DNA of 64,000 nucleotides. It comes from Fagopyrum homotropicum. Lineage: Eukaryota > Streptophyta > Magnoliopsida > Caryophyllales > Polygonaceae. The stretch covers positions 106,832,082 to 106,896,081 of the forward strand of contig BSWB01000007.1 of NCBI GenBank assembly GCA_033239125.1, given 5' to 3'. Under the pieces are notes generated by a model, which had not been told where the DNA came from, did no database searches, and worked only from the letters and a program-made list of their open reading frames with translations. The stretch's first letter is position 1. Each line of letters starts with the position of its first letter. Positions 9,508 to 21,639 of the stretch are shown in pieces. The position numbers were made by a program, and so were the translations under genes.

Positions 9508-11356
9508 TGTTCGCCACTTAGTGTGCGTGCAAATAAGCTTTAAATTTATAAAACTAGAAATCAAGCAAGCGAACCCGCAGTGTACGGATCGATATAGTTA
9601 AGCAAGAATTCCAGAGTATCGAACATAGGGATTTGGGGGGAACAAATTCGATTGTAGATTATCAAGCAAGTAAATGTATGAAGCTTTTCAAATATTGGGA
9701 AAACAACAATCCTAAAGATCCAAGTATCCAGCTGTGGCAATCGATTCAAGATATACTAATGATATTAGAGATTGAATTGAGATATGCAAAGGTATGCTAA
9801 TGTAAGGTAATCGTACGGTGAAGTTCCAAAAACCTTATATGAATCACCTATAAGACACTCTCTATAAAGGTTGTTGAGGCTTCAATATAGAAAGGTTCTA
9901 AAGGTAAGAATTAATGTCAAATACTCAAACTTATAATCCAAGGATCAAGACTAACTAAACCGATTACGGTTGTGACACTCACAATCGGGGTAGAGGTTGT
10001 TGAGGCTTCACTACCACCTAGAAAAGGCAAGCCTAAACTAAGTTAAAGCAAATCTTTAACTTTGGATTAAAGTAAAAGCAAGTTCGTAAACTTAAGGGAA
10101 ATCACGGTTGGATCTTGAGGTTCCATGGTCGTGGACTCAAGAACAGACCGTAGTTTAGGGTTCGTCGGCGACTCTCTCTAACTCTCAGGGTCCAATCTGT
10201 TTACGATCGATCTATCATCATCTAAGCCACAACTATCAGCCCTTCACCTTAGAATTGTTAAGGGTTTTTAGCCAACAATAGTCATATTGATATCAAATTC
10301 AAGAATTAAAAGATTGAAAGATGAAAACTTCTGAAAACCTTCAATAAACTTCAAACCAATCTCAATGTCACAATCAAGAACAAATATTGTCACTAGATTC
10401 GGAATATAACAAACAAACACAATCTTAGATAAGAAGGAAGAACGGGATGTCAATCCGTCTTCTAAATCAAACCTAAACAAGAAGAGGAATCTTCTTGCGA
10501 ACAATCTTCCGAATCTTCGATCTTCCGTCAATCCGGAAATCACAATAGCGCTGCACAAATCTCTCAAACACAACTTCCACTAAAAGCGAAATTAGGGTAA
10601 TCCCAAGCGCGAACGGAAGTGCGTCTAAGCGTAAGCGAAGGTGTAAGCCAAGGTCTAAAGCGAGGTGCAAATGCGTCTAAGCCGAGGTGACGGAATCTCT
10701 CTTCGTCCGTCCTTTTATAGTGTATGATGAAGTAGCGGCCCGGCCCAATCTTTTAAAAGATCGTGGCTTAAAGTGTGGCGAAAAAGATCGCCAAGATCAC
10801 GGTCGTGGAAGGTTCCACGGCCGTAATTTAGAGCGTGGAATTCAACACGGTTTGAACCATCTTCTCCACGGCCGTAGAAGTTGCTGGAATGAACCACGCT
10901 TCCCTAGCCATGGTTCCACGGCCGTGGAACTGAACGTGGAAAGTAATACGGCCGTATTTTAGAGCGTGGTTTAGGGCAAGAACGTGATTCTTCCCTAGCC
11001 TTGGTTCCACGGCCGTGGAACTGAACGTGGAAAGTAATACGGCCGTATTTTAGAGCGTGGTTTAGGGCAAGAACGTGATTCTTCCCTAGCCTCATGGATT
11101 CCTCAAGTTGGCACTCCCTTAGCTCCTAGAAATGCCTTCAATCTATGGACATTGCTCAACAACTCCATCCTTGCTCGATTCCGTTCGGAAATAGCTCTCA
11201 ATCACCTATAATCAACATAAAGCTTGTGTAGATCTCTATATCGACATTATAGACAAACTAGCTCACAAATGCATCTATGCTCAATCAATGACTATCAATA
11301 TGAATCAAATACACTTAGAAAACGTGCCTAAAATATCACAATATTTCATGCTAACA
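9508..11356 (-). mobile_element. 5' LTR of B
   Basis: On the minus strand it begins TGTTAGCATGAAATATTGTG and ends GGCGAACA, 1,849 bp. Both ends match the LTR of G (50213-51965, 1,753 bp); the length difference is nearly accounted for by one extra 91-bp tandem unit. The start side carries a dense cluster of CCACGGCCGTGG and TACGGCCGTA motifs at 10800-11070, with one degenerate copy near 10120. The transcription start and polyadenylation points cannot be placed from sequence alone. Confidence 0.92.
10901..11090 (-). repeat. 91-bp tandem duplication carrying palindromic motifs in the LTR of B
   Basis: TCCCTAGCC recurs at 10901, 10992 and 11083, exactly 91 bp apart. Two full units are nearly identical and each holds CCACGGCCGTGG (10916, 11007) and TACGGCCGTA; a third is only begun. 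The LTR of G has a single unit, so this is a recent duplication in B. Confidence 0.93.
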
Positions 11357-14040
11357 TCACTCCCTGCATACTTTTCCTCGGTTGCCTCAAAAATCATCTC
11401 GGTCGAGATTCTTGGGAGTGGACCGAGATCAATACAATTTTGCTCCTCTCATTCAAGCTTCTCAAAGACGGCCTTTGGATCTTTTTCCAAAGCTTCTAAA
11501 CTTCTTATTTCTATATCACAATTTACATCTACACCTTCCTCCATAATACTAAAACTTAAAACCTTTTCAAGAGGACTTTTGATTAAGATTGAACTCACCA
11601 ATTCTCTTGACTCCTCTTTGTCGTATATGTTGAAGATGTCTTCCCCGAGAGCTTGACCTTTCATCATTGATGAGAGTGTAAACATAACATGCTCCTTCCC
11701 AATGTTGAAGGATAATGTGGCGTTCTTGCAATCGACCATGCAACCGGAAGTTACAAGGAATGGTCGTCCAAGAATGATCGGGATTGGATAATCTGCAGGA
11801 ATGTCCAACACCACAAAATCTATAGGTATGTAAAACTTACCTAAATTCACGGGAATGTCTTCCAAGATGCCCACCGGACGAGTTATGGATCTATCCGCCA
11901 TGTACAACGCCATCTTCACCGGCTTTGGCTCTCCCAATCCGATTTTCTCACACAAAGCAAGGGGAATGATACTCACACTTGCTCCTAGATCACATAATGC
12001 ATCATAAGTGATCTCTCCAATGCCAATGAGGATACAAAAAGATCCCAAATCTCGTAGTTTTAGTGGCATCTTCTTTTTCATGATCTTGATGAGTTTGGAT
12101 GATCTATTTGTCATCTTCACTTCTCCAAAATCCTCTAGCTTCCTCTTGTTAGAGAGGATCACTTCTAAGAACTTCCCATAAGTGGGCATACCTACAATTG
12201 CATCAATAAAAGGTATGTTAATATGCAGTTTACTCATAAGGTCAAGAAACTTACCGAAATGTTTGTCTAGACGCGTTCTTGCTCTAGATTGTGGGAATGG
12301 TAGTGGAGGTTTATAAGCTGGAGAAGGTACATAAACAAATTCTTTCTCATTCTCCTCATCTACTTGTGTTGGAATCTCGTCCGTCAAGGGTTTCCCCTTG
12401 TCGACAATCTTAGGTGCTGCTTCATTGATCTTAACACCGCTTCTAGTAGTGATGGTCATGACTTTACCTTTGGGATTATTCTCCTTCCTTCCCGGAAGTT
12501 TTTCTAGATCTCTAGGAACTTCCCCAGCCTTTCTAAATACTTGATTTTTCAAGGCCTTTTGAGCCTTAGATATAGAAGTCACTAACCTCTCCAAACTATT
12601 CAGCTTTCCCATCATTTGCTCAAGGATAGCTTCCATCTTGTCTTTGGGTGGCTGAATTGAACTTTGAGGCGATTCTTGACTCTTTATTGGAGTATGACTT
12701 GATGAAGCGGCTGGATTGATGGCGCCTTCGGCGTGTGAGTAGGGATTCCCGGATTTATTTTGATTGGATCGCCAATTGTTGTAATTTCGGTTGTTATTGT
12801 TGTTGTTGTAGTTGTTCCTTGGCCCATGATAATTCCCTCTTCCCATGTAGTTAACATTTTGCTCCTTTGGTGGCCCTCTCGCTTGTGTTTGTGAGTTCAA
12901 AAGCTGCTTTAACTTCATTGTTGAGAATATTGAGCTGAGCGCTACTAGAAGTAAGATTCATCTCTTGTGGTCCGGATCTTCGATTTCTGTCATCAACCCT
13001 CCGGTGGGAATACTTCTCAATAACTAGAGCTTGCTTTTCAACAAACTCCCATGCATCATCAATAGTCTTTTCCATGAACGTCCTTCCAGAAAGGGATTGA
13101 ACTTTGAATTGAGTTTCCTCATCCAAACCCTTGAAGTAAATCTCAAGTAGCTCAATCTTTGAAATCCCATGATGAAGGCAATCTAACAAAAGGTCCTTAA
13201 ACCTCTTCCATGACTTGAACAAGCTTTCTCTATATATTATCGCAAATGCATTTATTTTACCTCTCAATTACATGGTCTTTATGGTGGGAAGAATTTAGTG
13301 AGGAATTCCGTAGTCATCTCTTCCCATGTACTAACTCTTTCAAACGGTAGTGATTGGTACCATGCAAGAGCTTTCTCCTTCAATGAGAAAGAAAAACCCC
13401 TTAACTTGTGATTGTTATTCTCTAGACGTGGAGGTCTCAAAGTCTCCATGAGAATCTCATAGTTCTATAAGTGTTGATGTGGAGATTCTCCCTCTAATCC
13501 TCCAATATGATTTTTTCGGATCATTTTAAGAACTTGAGGGCGAAGCTCATGATCATGTGCAGCTCCATCTCCTAGATTCACGCCCGGACGGCGTACTTAC
13601 TGAGTTGGATCCATCCTTTGACCGAGTGTTTGCGGCTCTCCCACAAATGGATCAATCCTCTTATTCCTTGCCGGATAGCGAGGTGTAGGTGGTGGCACAA
13701 CAACAGGTGTCGGTGGGTCTACCTCAATCCAAGCATTGTCCCCTTTATTAAGGAGCAATTGCCGTACAATATCTTGCATTTCGGCCAAGTCAGCCCGAAT
13801 TCCTTCTTCTTTTTCCCGTGCAACAACTCTCTCTTCAGCTAGAGCATCATCTCGAAGTTTCAGTTGTTCTAAAACATCATCCAATTCATCTTGGAGATCT
13901 CTATCTTCTATCATAGCCTTTTTAGCTTCTTTCAACCTTCTTCTGTAAGTCTTTTCTGGCTCCAGATCGCAAGGAAAGATTTTCTTACCAGCTCGAGATC
14001 GTCGCATAAACCTAAAGAAAGGTCCTCCTAGAACACTCAA
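11357..14040 (-). pseudogene. gag: Decayed gag-protease of C, truncated by B
   Basis: The start at about 14010 reads MRRSRAGKKIFPCDLEPEKT, homologous to B gag but diverged, followed by a charged coiled-coil-like region. Stops near 13597 and around 13270-13470 break the capsid region (WYQSLPF, EFLTKFFPP still readable). A frameshift near 12900 precedes an open stretch of 489 residues (11449-12918) holding a short Asn-rich tract, the protease site CDLGASVSIIPLALC and the IILGRPFL block. The linker ends at EKLE a few codons before the B insertion. The ATCTCGGTCGAGAT motif lies at 11396-11412 in the linker. Confidence 0.85.
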
Positions 14041-14108
14041 GTAGAATGATTAGTAGCAAAAGGGCAAGTAGCCCAAGATAACCAAATACCGGCTTGGTCT
14101 AAACCAAG

Positions 14109-14126
14109 TCCCCGACAACGGCCTCA
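14109..14126 (-). other. Mutated primer-binding site of C
   Basis: On the minus strand it reads TGAGGCCGTTGTCGGGGA, differing from the tRNA-Asp site of B, D, G and H at three or four positions. It is spaced six bases from the LTR end, as in B, so its identity is clear from position. Confidence 0.8.
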
Positions 14127-14132
14127 AAAACT

Positions 14133-15774
14133 TGTTCGCTCCAAAACGTGTATTTTTACAAGAGAAAATATTCTTAAATTTATACCAAGAATCAAGCAAA
14201 ATAAGCGAACCCGCAGTGTACGGATCAATCGCAATACTAACAAGTATTCTAGGGTCGAACACAACGACTATGGCGAAATCAAGCAACGGTATATTACTTC
14301 ATGTAATAAGCAAATCTCGAGCAACAATAACAAGAAATATGATAATTAGATAAAGGAATCCAGATTCTAGAGATAAAAGTATCCAGTTGTGGTTTCAACT
14401 CAAGACTTCTAAAGATAAATGCAAAAAAAAAAGCTGAGGATGCTAAGGGAAGGTGTTTCTAAGATGGGATAGATCAAGGAGGAGGTCTCACTACCCACTA
14501 TCCAAAACCAAATGTCTTATTGACGGGTAAGTCTCAAGGAACTAAGGAAAGGAACTATAATCTCAAACCATCCACTCAACCTAAGGGGATAGAACTAACC
14601 TTTACCAAGTAAGTCCGAGGTTAACTCACAAAGATAAGGTGAAGGCACACTCAAATCCTAACAAATGATAGACCTTTGTTACCTAACACTCATCATCATA
14701 GGTAAACAAGCAAAAGAATCACCGGGTAAGTCTCTTCCTAGGCTTGGATATAAACCAGGAATGGTACAACAAGGATAAGATTTGGCAAACTATAACCTAA
14801 GCTTCAAGATCGGTCGACCAGCCTCAATCTCGTTCTGTCTTGCTCAATCTTGGTCAAGATCCCTAAAGAACAGTCCGAGACGCTAAACGGAATAGGTTAA
14901 ACTCAACTTTCAGGATCCACTCGAGATAAAGATCTAGTCTTTCATCGTCTATGCCACAACCTTCAACTAATCACCCTAAAATCGCAAGGGTTTTAGCAAA
15001 TAATCATCATGTTTAAAGTAATCAATATATATTCAATCAAACTATCAAGAAAAGAGAATAAAACACTTAACAAAAGGTTCTCAATAATCAAAGGTGCAAA
15101 ATAATCCAACAAAGTATCAATAATGTGTTCCAAAAGATGATAACATCAACCAAGTATCTTTCCAAGAAAACCTTACAAAGTGTCTTCTAACCTCTTTCTT
15201 CCTTAGCCTTCAATCTTGATCTCACAAGCTTTCCAATCCTTCAATCCTTTGGATGAAATCCTTCCAAAAACTCCTTTCATAAAAGAGAATAGAACTCGCA
15301 GCCGTCAACCGTCGTTAGATCAATATTCACCTTCCATCTTTATACAAACACTTAGGGCAAACTATTTAATAACTCTTGGGTTGTGGACTGTCGATCTCGA
15401 TCAAGCCCAGTAAGACATCTCGGTCGAGATAGTAATGGTCTCATCCGAGATTCCGACTCAGTTACGTACTTTTCTTTGATTCTTCTTCTGATTTCTTCTT
15501 GCATCCATTTCCTAAGGTTCCCGCTCTTCTTCTTGCAGTCCCAAGTGTTCCATCATGTTGCTCACTAGACCTCCTTATGCTTACATGCTCTATTTCGATC
15601 CAAAATGTGCCTAATTCCTACAATTATAACCAAACTAGGTGTAGATCTCAATTCTTTGCAAAGTAGACAAATAACGGCATAATCAATATGAATATATACC
15701 CATGCATGCAAAATAATGAAGAGAAACCGTCAAAACAACTGTCAATACTTAGACTATAATAATTCATGTTATCA
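14133..15774 (-). mobile_element. 5' LTR of C
   Basis: Begins on the minus strand with TGATAACATGAATTATTATAG (aligning with TGTTAGCATGAAATATTGTG of B) and ends GAACA beside the primer site; 1,642 bp. The internal block CCCGCAGTGTACGGATC near the primer side is shared with B and G. Copies of the ATCTCGGTCGAGAT-type motif occur near 14808-14850, 15388-15410 and 15417-15435. Confidence 0.8.
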
Positions 15775-15789
15775 GTAAGCCTAACAATT

Positions 15790-15980
15790 TGCATCAATTA
15801 CCGTACCATGCAATCATTATAGTTTCTAATATATTGATATCCAAATAAATGATATATTTGTTCTTCCTTTTTTATAAACTAAAACTTATCAAATAAAGAT
15901 ATTGGATATCAATCTCATACATACATCTTGATATTGATATCTAATATACTGATATCCAAATATGGATACCAAACATGCCC
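15790..15980 (-). mobile_element. MITE remnant, Harbinger/Tourist-like, left end lost
   Basis: The right end reads GGATACCAAACATGCCC followed by TTA at 15981-15983, the inverse of the left terminus of the intact MITE at 36769. Internal blocks (TGGATATCAATCTC, a CCTTTTTTATA stretch) also match that MITE in reverse orientation. The left terminus is not recognisable next to the LTR of C, so its limit is approximate. Confidence 0.65.
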
Positions 15981-16322
15981 TTAGGAACTGGCCAAGAGAA
16001 GCAATAAGTGTAAATTAAAGGGCAAGTTGCAGAGCAAGTGACTAATTCGGTGTAAATTAAAGAGCAAGTGATAAGTTGCCCGTGATGTTGATGTTTGTAG
16101 AAGCTCCCTTATGGACATGGTAGCATAATAGGATGTTGGGACAGTAATTAAATAGTTTCTAATTTCTATAAGGTATAAATCGCTAGAAATGGCATTATAA
16201 CCGAAATAGTCGAACCATGATGAAAGAAACTAAGATATTAACAAAAAGATTATAAAAAAAACCTTGGGAACTTTTTAACCCAACATTAACTTATCAAGTT
16301 TCTTCTCAACCAAATTCATCTT

Positions 16323-16535
16323 CTAATACTCTTCCATTTGGTTGAACAAGATTTCAGAACTAGTGTGAAGGTGTGGATAAAGATTTCTTCTCATAGCCAC
16401 TTGCGCAAAGCTTTCATTTTTAGTAGAAGCTAAATGTAAGTCGGTCAACTCCCTAGGATCAATTTTTATATGTGTTTGATATAGGTGTAAAGTGATAAGT
16501 AGATCCATCACAGAGTCACCGAGAAATTCAAGCAT
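16323..16535 (-). pseudogene. Dicer-like RNase III domain exon fragment
   Basis: The minus-strand frame reads LEFLGDSVMDLLITLHLYQT, then ELTDLHLAS and NESFAQVAMRRNLYPHL, ending NQMEEY and a stop. This is the RNase III signature (LEFLGDSVLD) and following segment of plant Dicer-like proteins, most like DCL4 from memory of the family. The acidic catalytic positions of the signature (E and D) are present. The exon starts right after TTGTTGTAG, a good splice acceptor at 16536-16537, so this is a genomic and not a processed copy. No other Dicer domain is visible nearby, so it is an isolated fragment. It lies in old host DNA that elements D and E later split. Confidence 0.72.
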
Positions 16536-18066
16536 CTACAACAAATTAAATTGGTAAATAAACATCATATAAACGGATCCACAAGATACAACACAGTTAG
16601 AATGACAATTATTTAATGAAATAATAATGACCTATTTAGTGTTGTTCACATTCCAGTTCAAACTGATAAACAAAGTTGAAAGCCCAAATTTGGATACTTG
16701 ATACCAATTTTCGATTCATGATTGTTCCTAAATCTAGTTCTGGTTTGGGCCGCTCGGCCCCGGTTTAAACAAGGGTGTAAGTTTTTGTACAAACACACCA
16801 GAGTTTATATTTTTATATGTTTGATTAGAATTTATCATATAGTTGGTGATTTGAATTGCATGTTCTTATAAGAAGATCCACATTATCAGTTATCAATTTG
16901 AGACATTTAATGCATACAAAGGGGATATTAGATGTTGTAGAGTAGTTGCTTGTTATCGACACATGATGAGATATACTTTGACAAACAAATAAGGCAAATA
17001 GGAGAAAGTCATTCTTCACAAAAAAAACACTTATGAATAAGAGAGCATAAAATCGAGCAAATTACAAAGTAAGAAGAATCACCTTCTTTTTAAAAAATAT
17101 ATTTTTTACTCAAATATTATAAACGATAGTCAACTCCACAATACTAATCATCTAATCTTATCAGGCAATTATTCAGAATACAAAGTTAAGTCATTTACAA
17201 AGTAAAAAGAACCACCCCTTCTTTTGAAAAGAAATGAGAAACTTTTAAGTAAATGATACAAAATATACTCAACTTCACAATTCTAATTAGCAGTTGCACA
17301 TACAAAAATCTAGGCATATAACTAGAGGTATGATCTTGTAACAATTTGTAAATCTCCCTAAATGATAAAAAAAATATACTCAAATTCACAACATATAGCT
17401 AACACATGCTACATGTTGGTCATATAAGACTTGATATTTAAATACCACAAAAAATTGAGGTGGATATGTATACTACTGCAGATTTCCTCTAGGAAATCTT
17501 GAGCTTTAACCAAACTAAGTTTATTGAGTTTTACATAGAGAATAAAAACCACTCAAAGCAAATAAGTAGATAACTTTTGTAACATTGTACAATAAAAAAT
17601 AGTACTTGAGATATACAGCTAGTTCCCAACTTATAAAGTGTGGAATTACACCTCTTTCAGTTGGCATAATATAGTTATGCTAATTCACAAATGAACGAAC
17701 TTTAAATTTGGGTTAACATTTCTCGACCCATGACCTAAAACGACCAAAAGTTCTAAGGTTAAAATTATAACATGTCTAATTGACATTCAAAAATTCAAGT
17801 ATAAACGACAAGCAATGTATTTCACATTTACCTTTATTTATCACAAATTCAAATAATTTAAGAACAAATGATAAGTGGTGTATTTTATATTTGAACCATA
17901 CCCAAACCAAGAAATTTATTGGTTATTAGTATTTGGGTCATTTTGAGTAACGATATTTGTGCAAAAAAAAAAAAAGAATTTGCACATTAGTTTAGGCCGG
18001 ATGACATTTTGACAACTCTACCACTAGGGGTTTTAGGAGTTCCACTCGGTCTTGAAAATAGTTCAC
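16536..18066. other. Old AT-rich host DNA, no gene seen
   Basis: AT-rich sequence with no supported coding region. The only notable piece is a short GC-rich island near 16742-16770 (GGGCCGCTCGGCCCCGG), possibly the end of another transposon. The stretch ends at TTCAC (18062-18066), the target duplication of element D. Confidence 0.6.
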
Positions 18067-19554
18067 TGACTAAGGACTTTTCCTAAGGTCGTTTATATCC
18101 TGTCAAAATAATTTTCGAACTCAACAGTAAAGCAAGTATAGTGATTAAGTAAGGGTCGAACCCAAGAGAGTTTGTATTTTTATTAAATTCAATTATTGAT
18201 TATGGGACAAAGTAACAAAAAGGGGGGGTTTTAGAATGAATTGATGCACACAAAACTAAGAAGCAAGTAAAAGATATTGATAAGATGATGATGATGAGTG
18301 AATCTACACTAGGTTGATTCTTAGCATGCGATTACTACTTTGGTGAGTTCCTTTTATAAGTTTCAAGTAATGTTCCCGTCTTGATCATATGTATGTGTTG
18401 AGTCAACCGGCATCAACACAACTTAACAAGTTAGTGTTCCGTAAACCTCTAAGAACAAGTCACAAGTTAGCTTTCAAGCAAAGACTAAGGGATATAAAGA
18501 GGAGATTAAAACCGTTAAACTAATCTTTATAATTATGTTTCTTTTCCTTCAAGCAATTACAACCCGTTATTACTTAAAGGTTACTACTAGACTAAAGACC
18601 CGAACCCGAAATCTATTAATCCTAGTTGTTTGCAAGCACTTAGAACCTAAGGTGATCAATCTTAAGTAATAATGAAAACATGCAATTTAGATAATTGAAG
18701 CTCAAGAAACACAAAACATTACTGAACAAAACTTATATTAAAAGGGAACTTATAACCAAAGTAATAATGCAGTTTCAAATCAACCCAATGTAGCAAGGAA
18801 ACTTAGAAGCTCATTACAAAGGAAGCAAGAGAGATAAAAGTGGGAAAATGATGGATGATTCTAGCAATCAACCATGGGTCTATTTATACTACAAATGGCA
18901 CTAAATGGGAGTAAATGGCCGGCCAAAACAGCCACCTTTAATGCCATAAAGGTGGTGTAAACAGCCGGAGTAAAGCCTCTGTCGCTGAACCGTAGGGGCG
19001 ATTCAGGCGAAAACGTTTGATCTTCTTCGTGGCCGCAGGGGCGGCCTGACAGTTCCGTAGAGGCGGATCATTGATGATCTTCAAACGCCTGACTCTTTAA
19101 CTTTCTGTCGCTTCAGATGCCGAGCCGTAGGGGCGGACCAGTGTCAACGCCGGGGCGGTGACACTGACTCTTCAGCTTCACAGCTCCACAGGATGAGACG
19201 CGGGTAGAGTCGCAGGGGCGCTGGTCTTTGCTTCTTCAGGATAAGTCACCACACGGGTGCCAAGGAGTGACGTAGGGGCGACGACAATCTTCGTTCCTGG
19301 CGTTGGCGAAGACGCAGGTTGCGCTCCGGAACATGGTGTCACCCGCAGGGGCGGTGACACTGCTCCGCGGGGGCGGTGATGCAACAAAAGCTTTGCTTCG
19401 TGAATGGTATTCTGCTCCCAAGTGCTAAAACTCCTCTTTTATCTTCTTTTAGTCTTCTTCTTCTAGATCAAGGTGTTAGTAGCATAAACTAACACTAATG
19501 TGATAAAAAGACTCTAAAAACTATCCTAAATGATAGTGATTCCATCATCTATCA
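18067..19554 (-). mobile_element. 3' LTR of D
   Basis: Starts TGACTAAGG and ends ATCTATCA on the plus strand, 1,488 bp. The part at 18985-19380 carries about nine copies of the CGCAGGGGCGG-type motif, several in the form CGTAGGGGCGG. Short minus-strand frames here (for example around 19178-19421) are motif translations, not genes. Confidence 0.92.
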
Positions 19555-19568
19555 AACTCCCCCATACT
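19555..19568 (-). other. Polypurine tract of D
   Basis: On the minus strand AGTATGGGGGAGTT lies immediately before the 3' LTR start TGATAG, the position and composition of a plus-strand priming site. Confidence 0.75.
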
Positions 19569-20212
19569 TAGACCTTTTACTCGTCCCGAGTAAAACACAT
19601 GACAACAGTTTATAGACTCAAAGGCCTCAGGAAGCATGGGTAAGAGGCATAGACAATGGAAAAGAAAAGCCAAGAAAGAAAGAAGGAAAAAAGAGAAAAT
19701 GTGAGAAAAAGGTGAGAAAATTGTCATCCTTATTGCTCCAAGAGTGACCTACCCGGACAACCTTCTTATGACTCCCCTTCTTATGCTGCCAAACGCCGGA
19801 AAGGGAACCTACACTCGGTGCCGCTCATTTTGCCAAGGTGCCCTTTCGGGTTTTCACCTTGCCACTCTTCTTCTTTTCTTTGATGATCTCACTTGGAACT
19901 CACATCCCTTAAGTCCAATTTTACACCAACCTAAGGTTGGTCGGACTACCTTCTTTTTGCCTAAAACGCCCTTTCGGGTTTTCGGTTTATCCAAGGATTT
20001 TCATGCCTTTTTTTCATTTTCTTTGGCTTTTTCTTCTTTCTTTTTTTTTATGACTTTCAAACTGAATTTTAAACTACAAAAAATCAATGCAACATACTCA
20101 AAACAAACTATACATGCAAAGATATTTCCTCCCCCATACTTGAAGCACACTTTGCCCTCAAAGTGGAAAATGAAAGCAAAGATAAATGTGGAGAAGGAAT
20201 AAGGGGTGATAT
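19569..20212 (-). other. 3' untranslated region of D
   Basis: Noncoding sequence between ORF1 and the polypurine tract. The block CCCCCATACTTGAAGCACAC near 20132-20151 has counterparts in F (about 45466) and H (about 55490). Pyrimidine-rich runs occur at 20015-20050. No gene is seen. Confidence 0.6.
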
Positions 20213-21555
20213 CACTAAAGGGATGGTCCGGTTGGACCATCTGGACCCTCCTCCGGTGGGTGCGGGAAGTGGCTGAAGAAGTGCTCCTGCCGGCGGTAGA
20301 GTGTGTCGATGTGGTCCTCCTGAGCATCCATCCTCTGCCCAAATGAAGTATCAAAACTGGCTTACCAAGCCAGCTATTGAGCCTCTAGTTGTTGCTGATG
20401 AGCCGCCTGCCAGGCATCCTGCCGGCGGTCAAAATGGGTGGTCATAGAGGAAGCAAAGCTGGACTGCCACGTCTGTTGCTGCTCAAGCATGGACCGCTGG
20501 TACTCGGTCTGTCATGCCTGATGTTGGGTGGTCAAGGCTGCCATCTTGCCTGAAGGCTCTCCATGACCGGACCGTCGTCCGGTGCTGCAGTAGGCATCTC
20601 CTCATCATCCGGTATGTGCATGTGGTCAGCACCAGGAGCCCGGCTGGAGCTCGCAGCATATCTCTCAACAATGGCCCCCTGAGGCCGTCTCGGCATGAAA
20701 GGGTCAGCCGGTATGTATAGCTCGGAGAGCTCGTCTTCAAGTGGAAGCGGCCGGGGGAGGTATGTAATGTGACTCCCATCTGTCAATGAGAGCCAAAAGA
20801 AGTTCTCCCTATCTCTCCTGAGGAGTCTGCACCTCCTCAACATCCCCTCCGTGTAAAGTGGGGCCTCTAAACCATCCTCCAAGTCGGAGAGGTCCATCAC
20901 CTGTGCAGCGATCAAGGAGATAACCCCACCACCCACAATGTCTCGTGGCTCGTTCTTCCTAATCCGCTTCAAAGCGGTAAGGAAGAGGTATGGCCAATCC
21001 GGCACCCAGTCGTTCATGAGGAGGCACGCGTACAACAATGGAAGGTCCTTGAGAGCGACCTTGTTCTCCTCCTTGTGTCCACAGAAGACACTCATGAATA
21101 TCTTGGAGATGAGCCTTAAGTAGGGGTGGGTGAGTTTGTTGGAGTACTCACCCCCGGCATGAAACTCTGATCTAGTGGCGGCCTGCCAAAACTCGCAAAG
21201 GTCGGGTGTCGGTACGGGTTCCCACCAGTTATCTGAGGCGCAAATAGTCACCCCAAATGCCTCCTATAGTTGGGTGTAGTCCAGTGTATATTTTTTTCTT
21301 GTTGAACTTGAATGAAATTCCAACACAAATATGGTCATCCTTTTTCATGGTGAAGGTGTCGATGAATTGGCGGCTGAGCTCGGGGTATGTTGGGGCATTC
21401 ATGTCCAGAAATTCACCGAGCCCAGCGTTGGTGAGGAATGACTGCATGCTCTCCAACATGCCCAATATTTCCAAAGTAGGAACGTGCAAAAACCGAGTTG
21501 CATACACAACCCGATCTTGCACAATCCTATACCGCTCCTTTTCAACTTCCGACAA
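20213..21555 (-). pseudogene. Athila ORF1-type protein of D, frameshifted
   Basis: The frame begins around 21555 (LSEVEKERYRIVQDRVVYAT) and continues through LPTYPELSRQF-like sequence to about 21290, where a run of T (21288-21297) shifts the frame. It resumes at 21251 (TICASDNWWEPVPTPDLCEF) with KLTHPYLRLISKIFMSVFCG, and ends in RPLPLEDELSELYIPADPF plus an acidic tail. A stop near 20532 is followed by a Gln/Trp-rich, coiled-coil-like tail (WQAAHQQQLEAQ) to about 20213. It resembles the globular plant-retrotransposon domain of the Athila post-pol ORF. No membrane segment is evident. Function unknown. Confidence 0.8.
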
Positions 21556-21639
21556 CTTGTATTTCCTCTAGTTTTCCATTTCTTGCAAGAAATCAAGAAA
21601 TGAATTAGAAAGTTCACAAATTTGAGAAAGAAACGAACC

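Larger units (their letters stand above)
2482..11356 (-). mobile_element. Element B: Athila-type Ty3/gypsy retrotransposon, nearly complete 5' part
   Basis: Reading right to left: 5' LTR (9508-11356), tRNA-Asp primer-binding site (9484-9501), gag-protease frame (6868-9405), RT-RNase H-integrase frame (3478-6867), spacer, and the start of ORF1 cut by element A. The order gag-PR-RT-RH-INT followed by an extra ORF, the primer type and the integrase C-terminal sequence are those of Athila. The right end of B abuts the pol linker of element C, so B inserted into C. The 3' LTR lies outside the window, so the target duplication cannot be checked. B is the same family as G and H and clearly closer to G. 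Confidence 0.92.
11357..15774 (-). mobile_element. Element C: old Athila-like retrotransposon, 5' part, interrupted by B
   Basis: From right to left: LTR 14133-15774, a mutated primer-binding site 14109-14126, decayed gag, protease, and the start of the protease-RT linker, where B has inserted at 11356/11357. The rest of C lies left of the window. C is related to F in its protease-linker region (EEGVDVNCDIEI here, EEGVEDDCNEEI in F) but has its own motif, ATCTCGGTCGAGAT-like. The many frame breaks and the mutated primer site make it one of the oldest elements here. Confidence 0.88.

Noticed and set aside
19178..19421. Frames in the D and E LTRs (PPRSSVTAPAGD-type peptides), also 24809-25052 and 27348-27623
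   Set aside because: These translate the GC-rich motif clusters; no start context or homology, and the frames differ between LTR copies.
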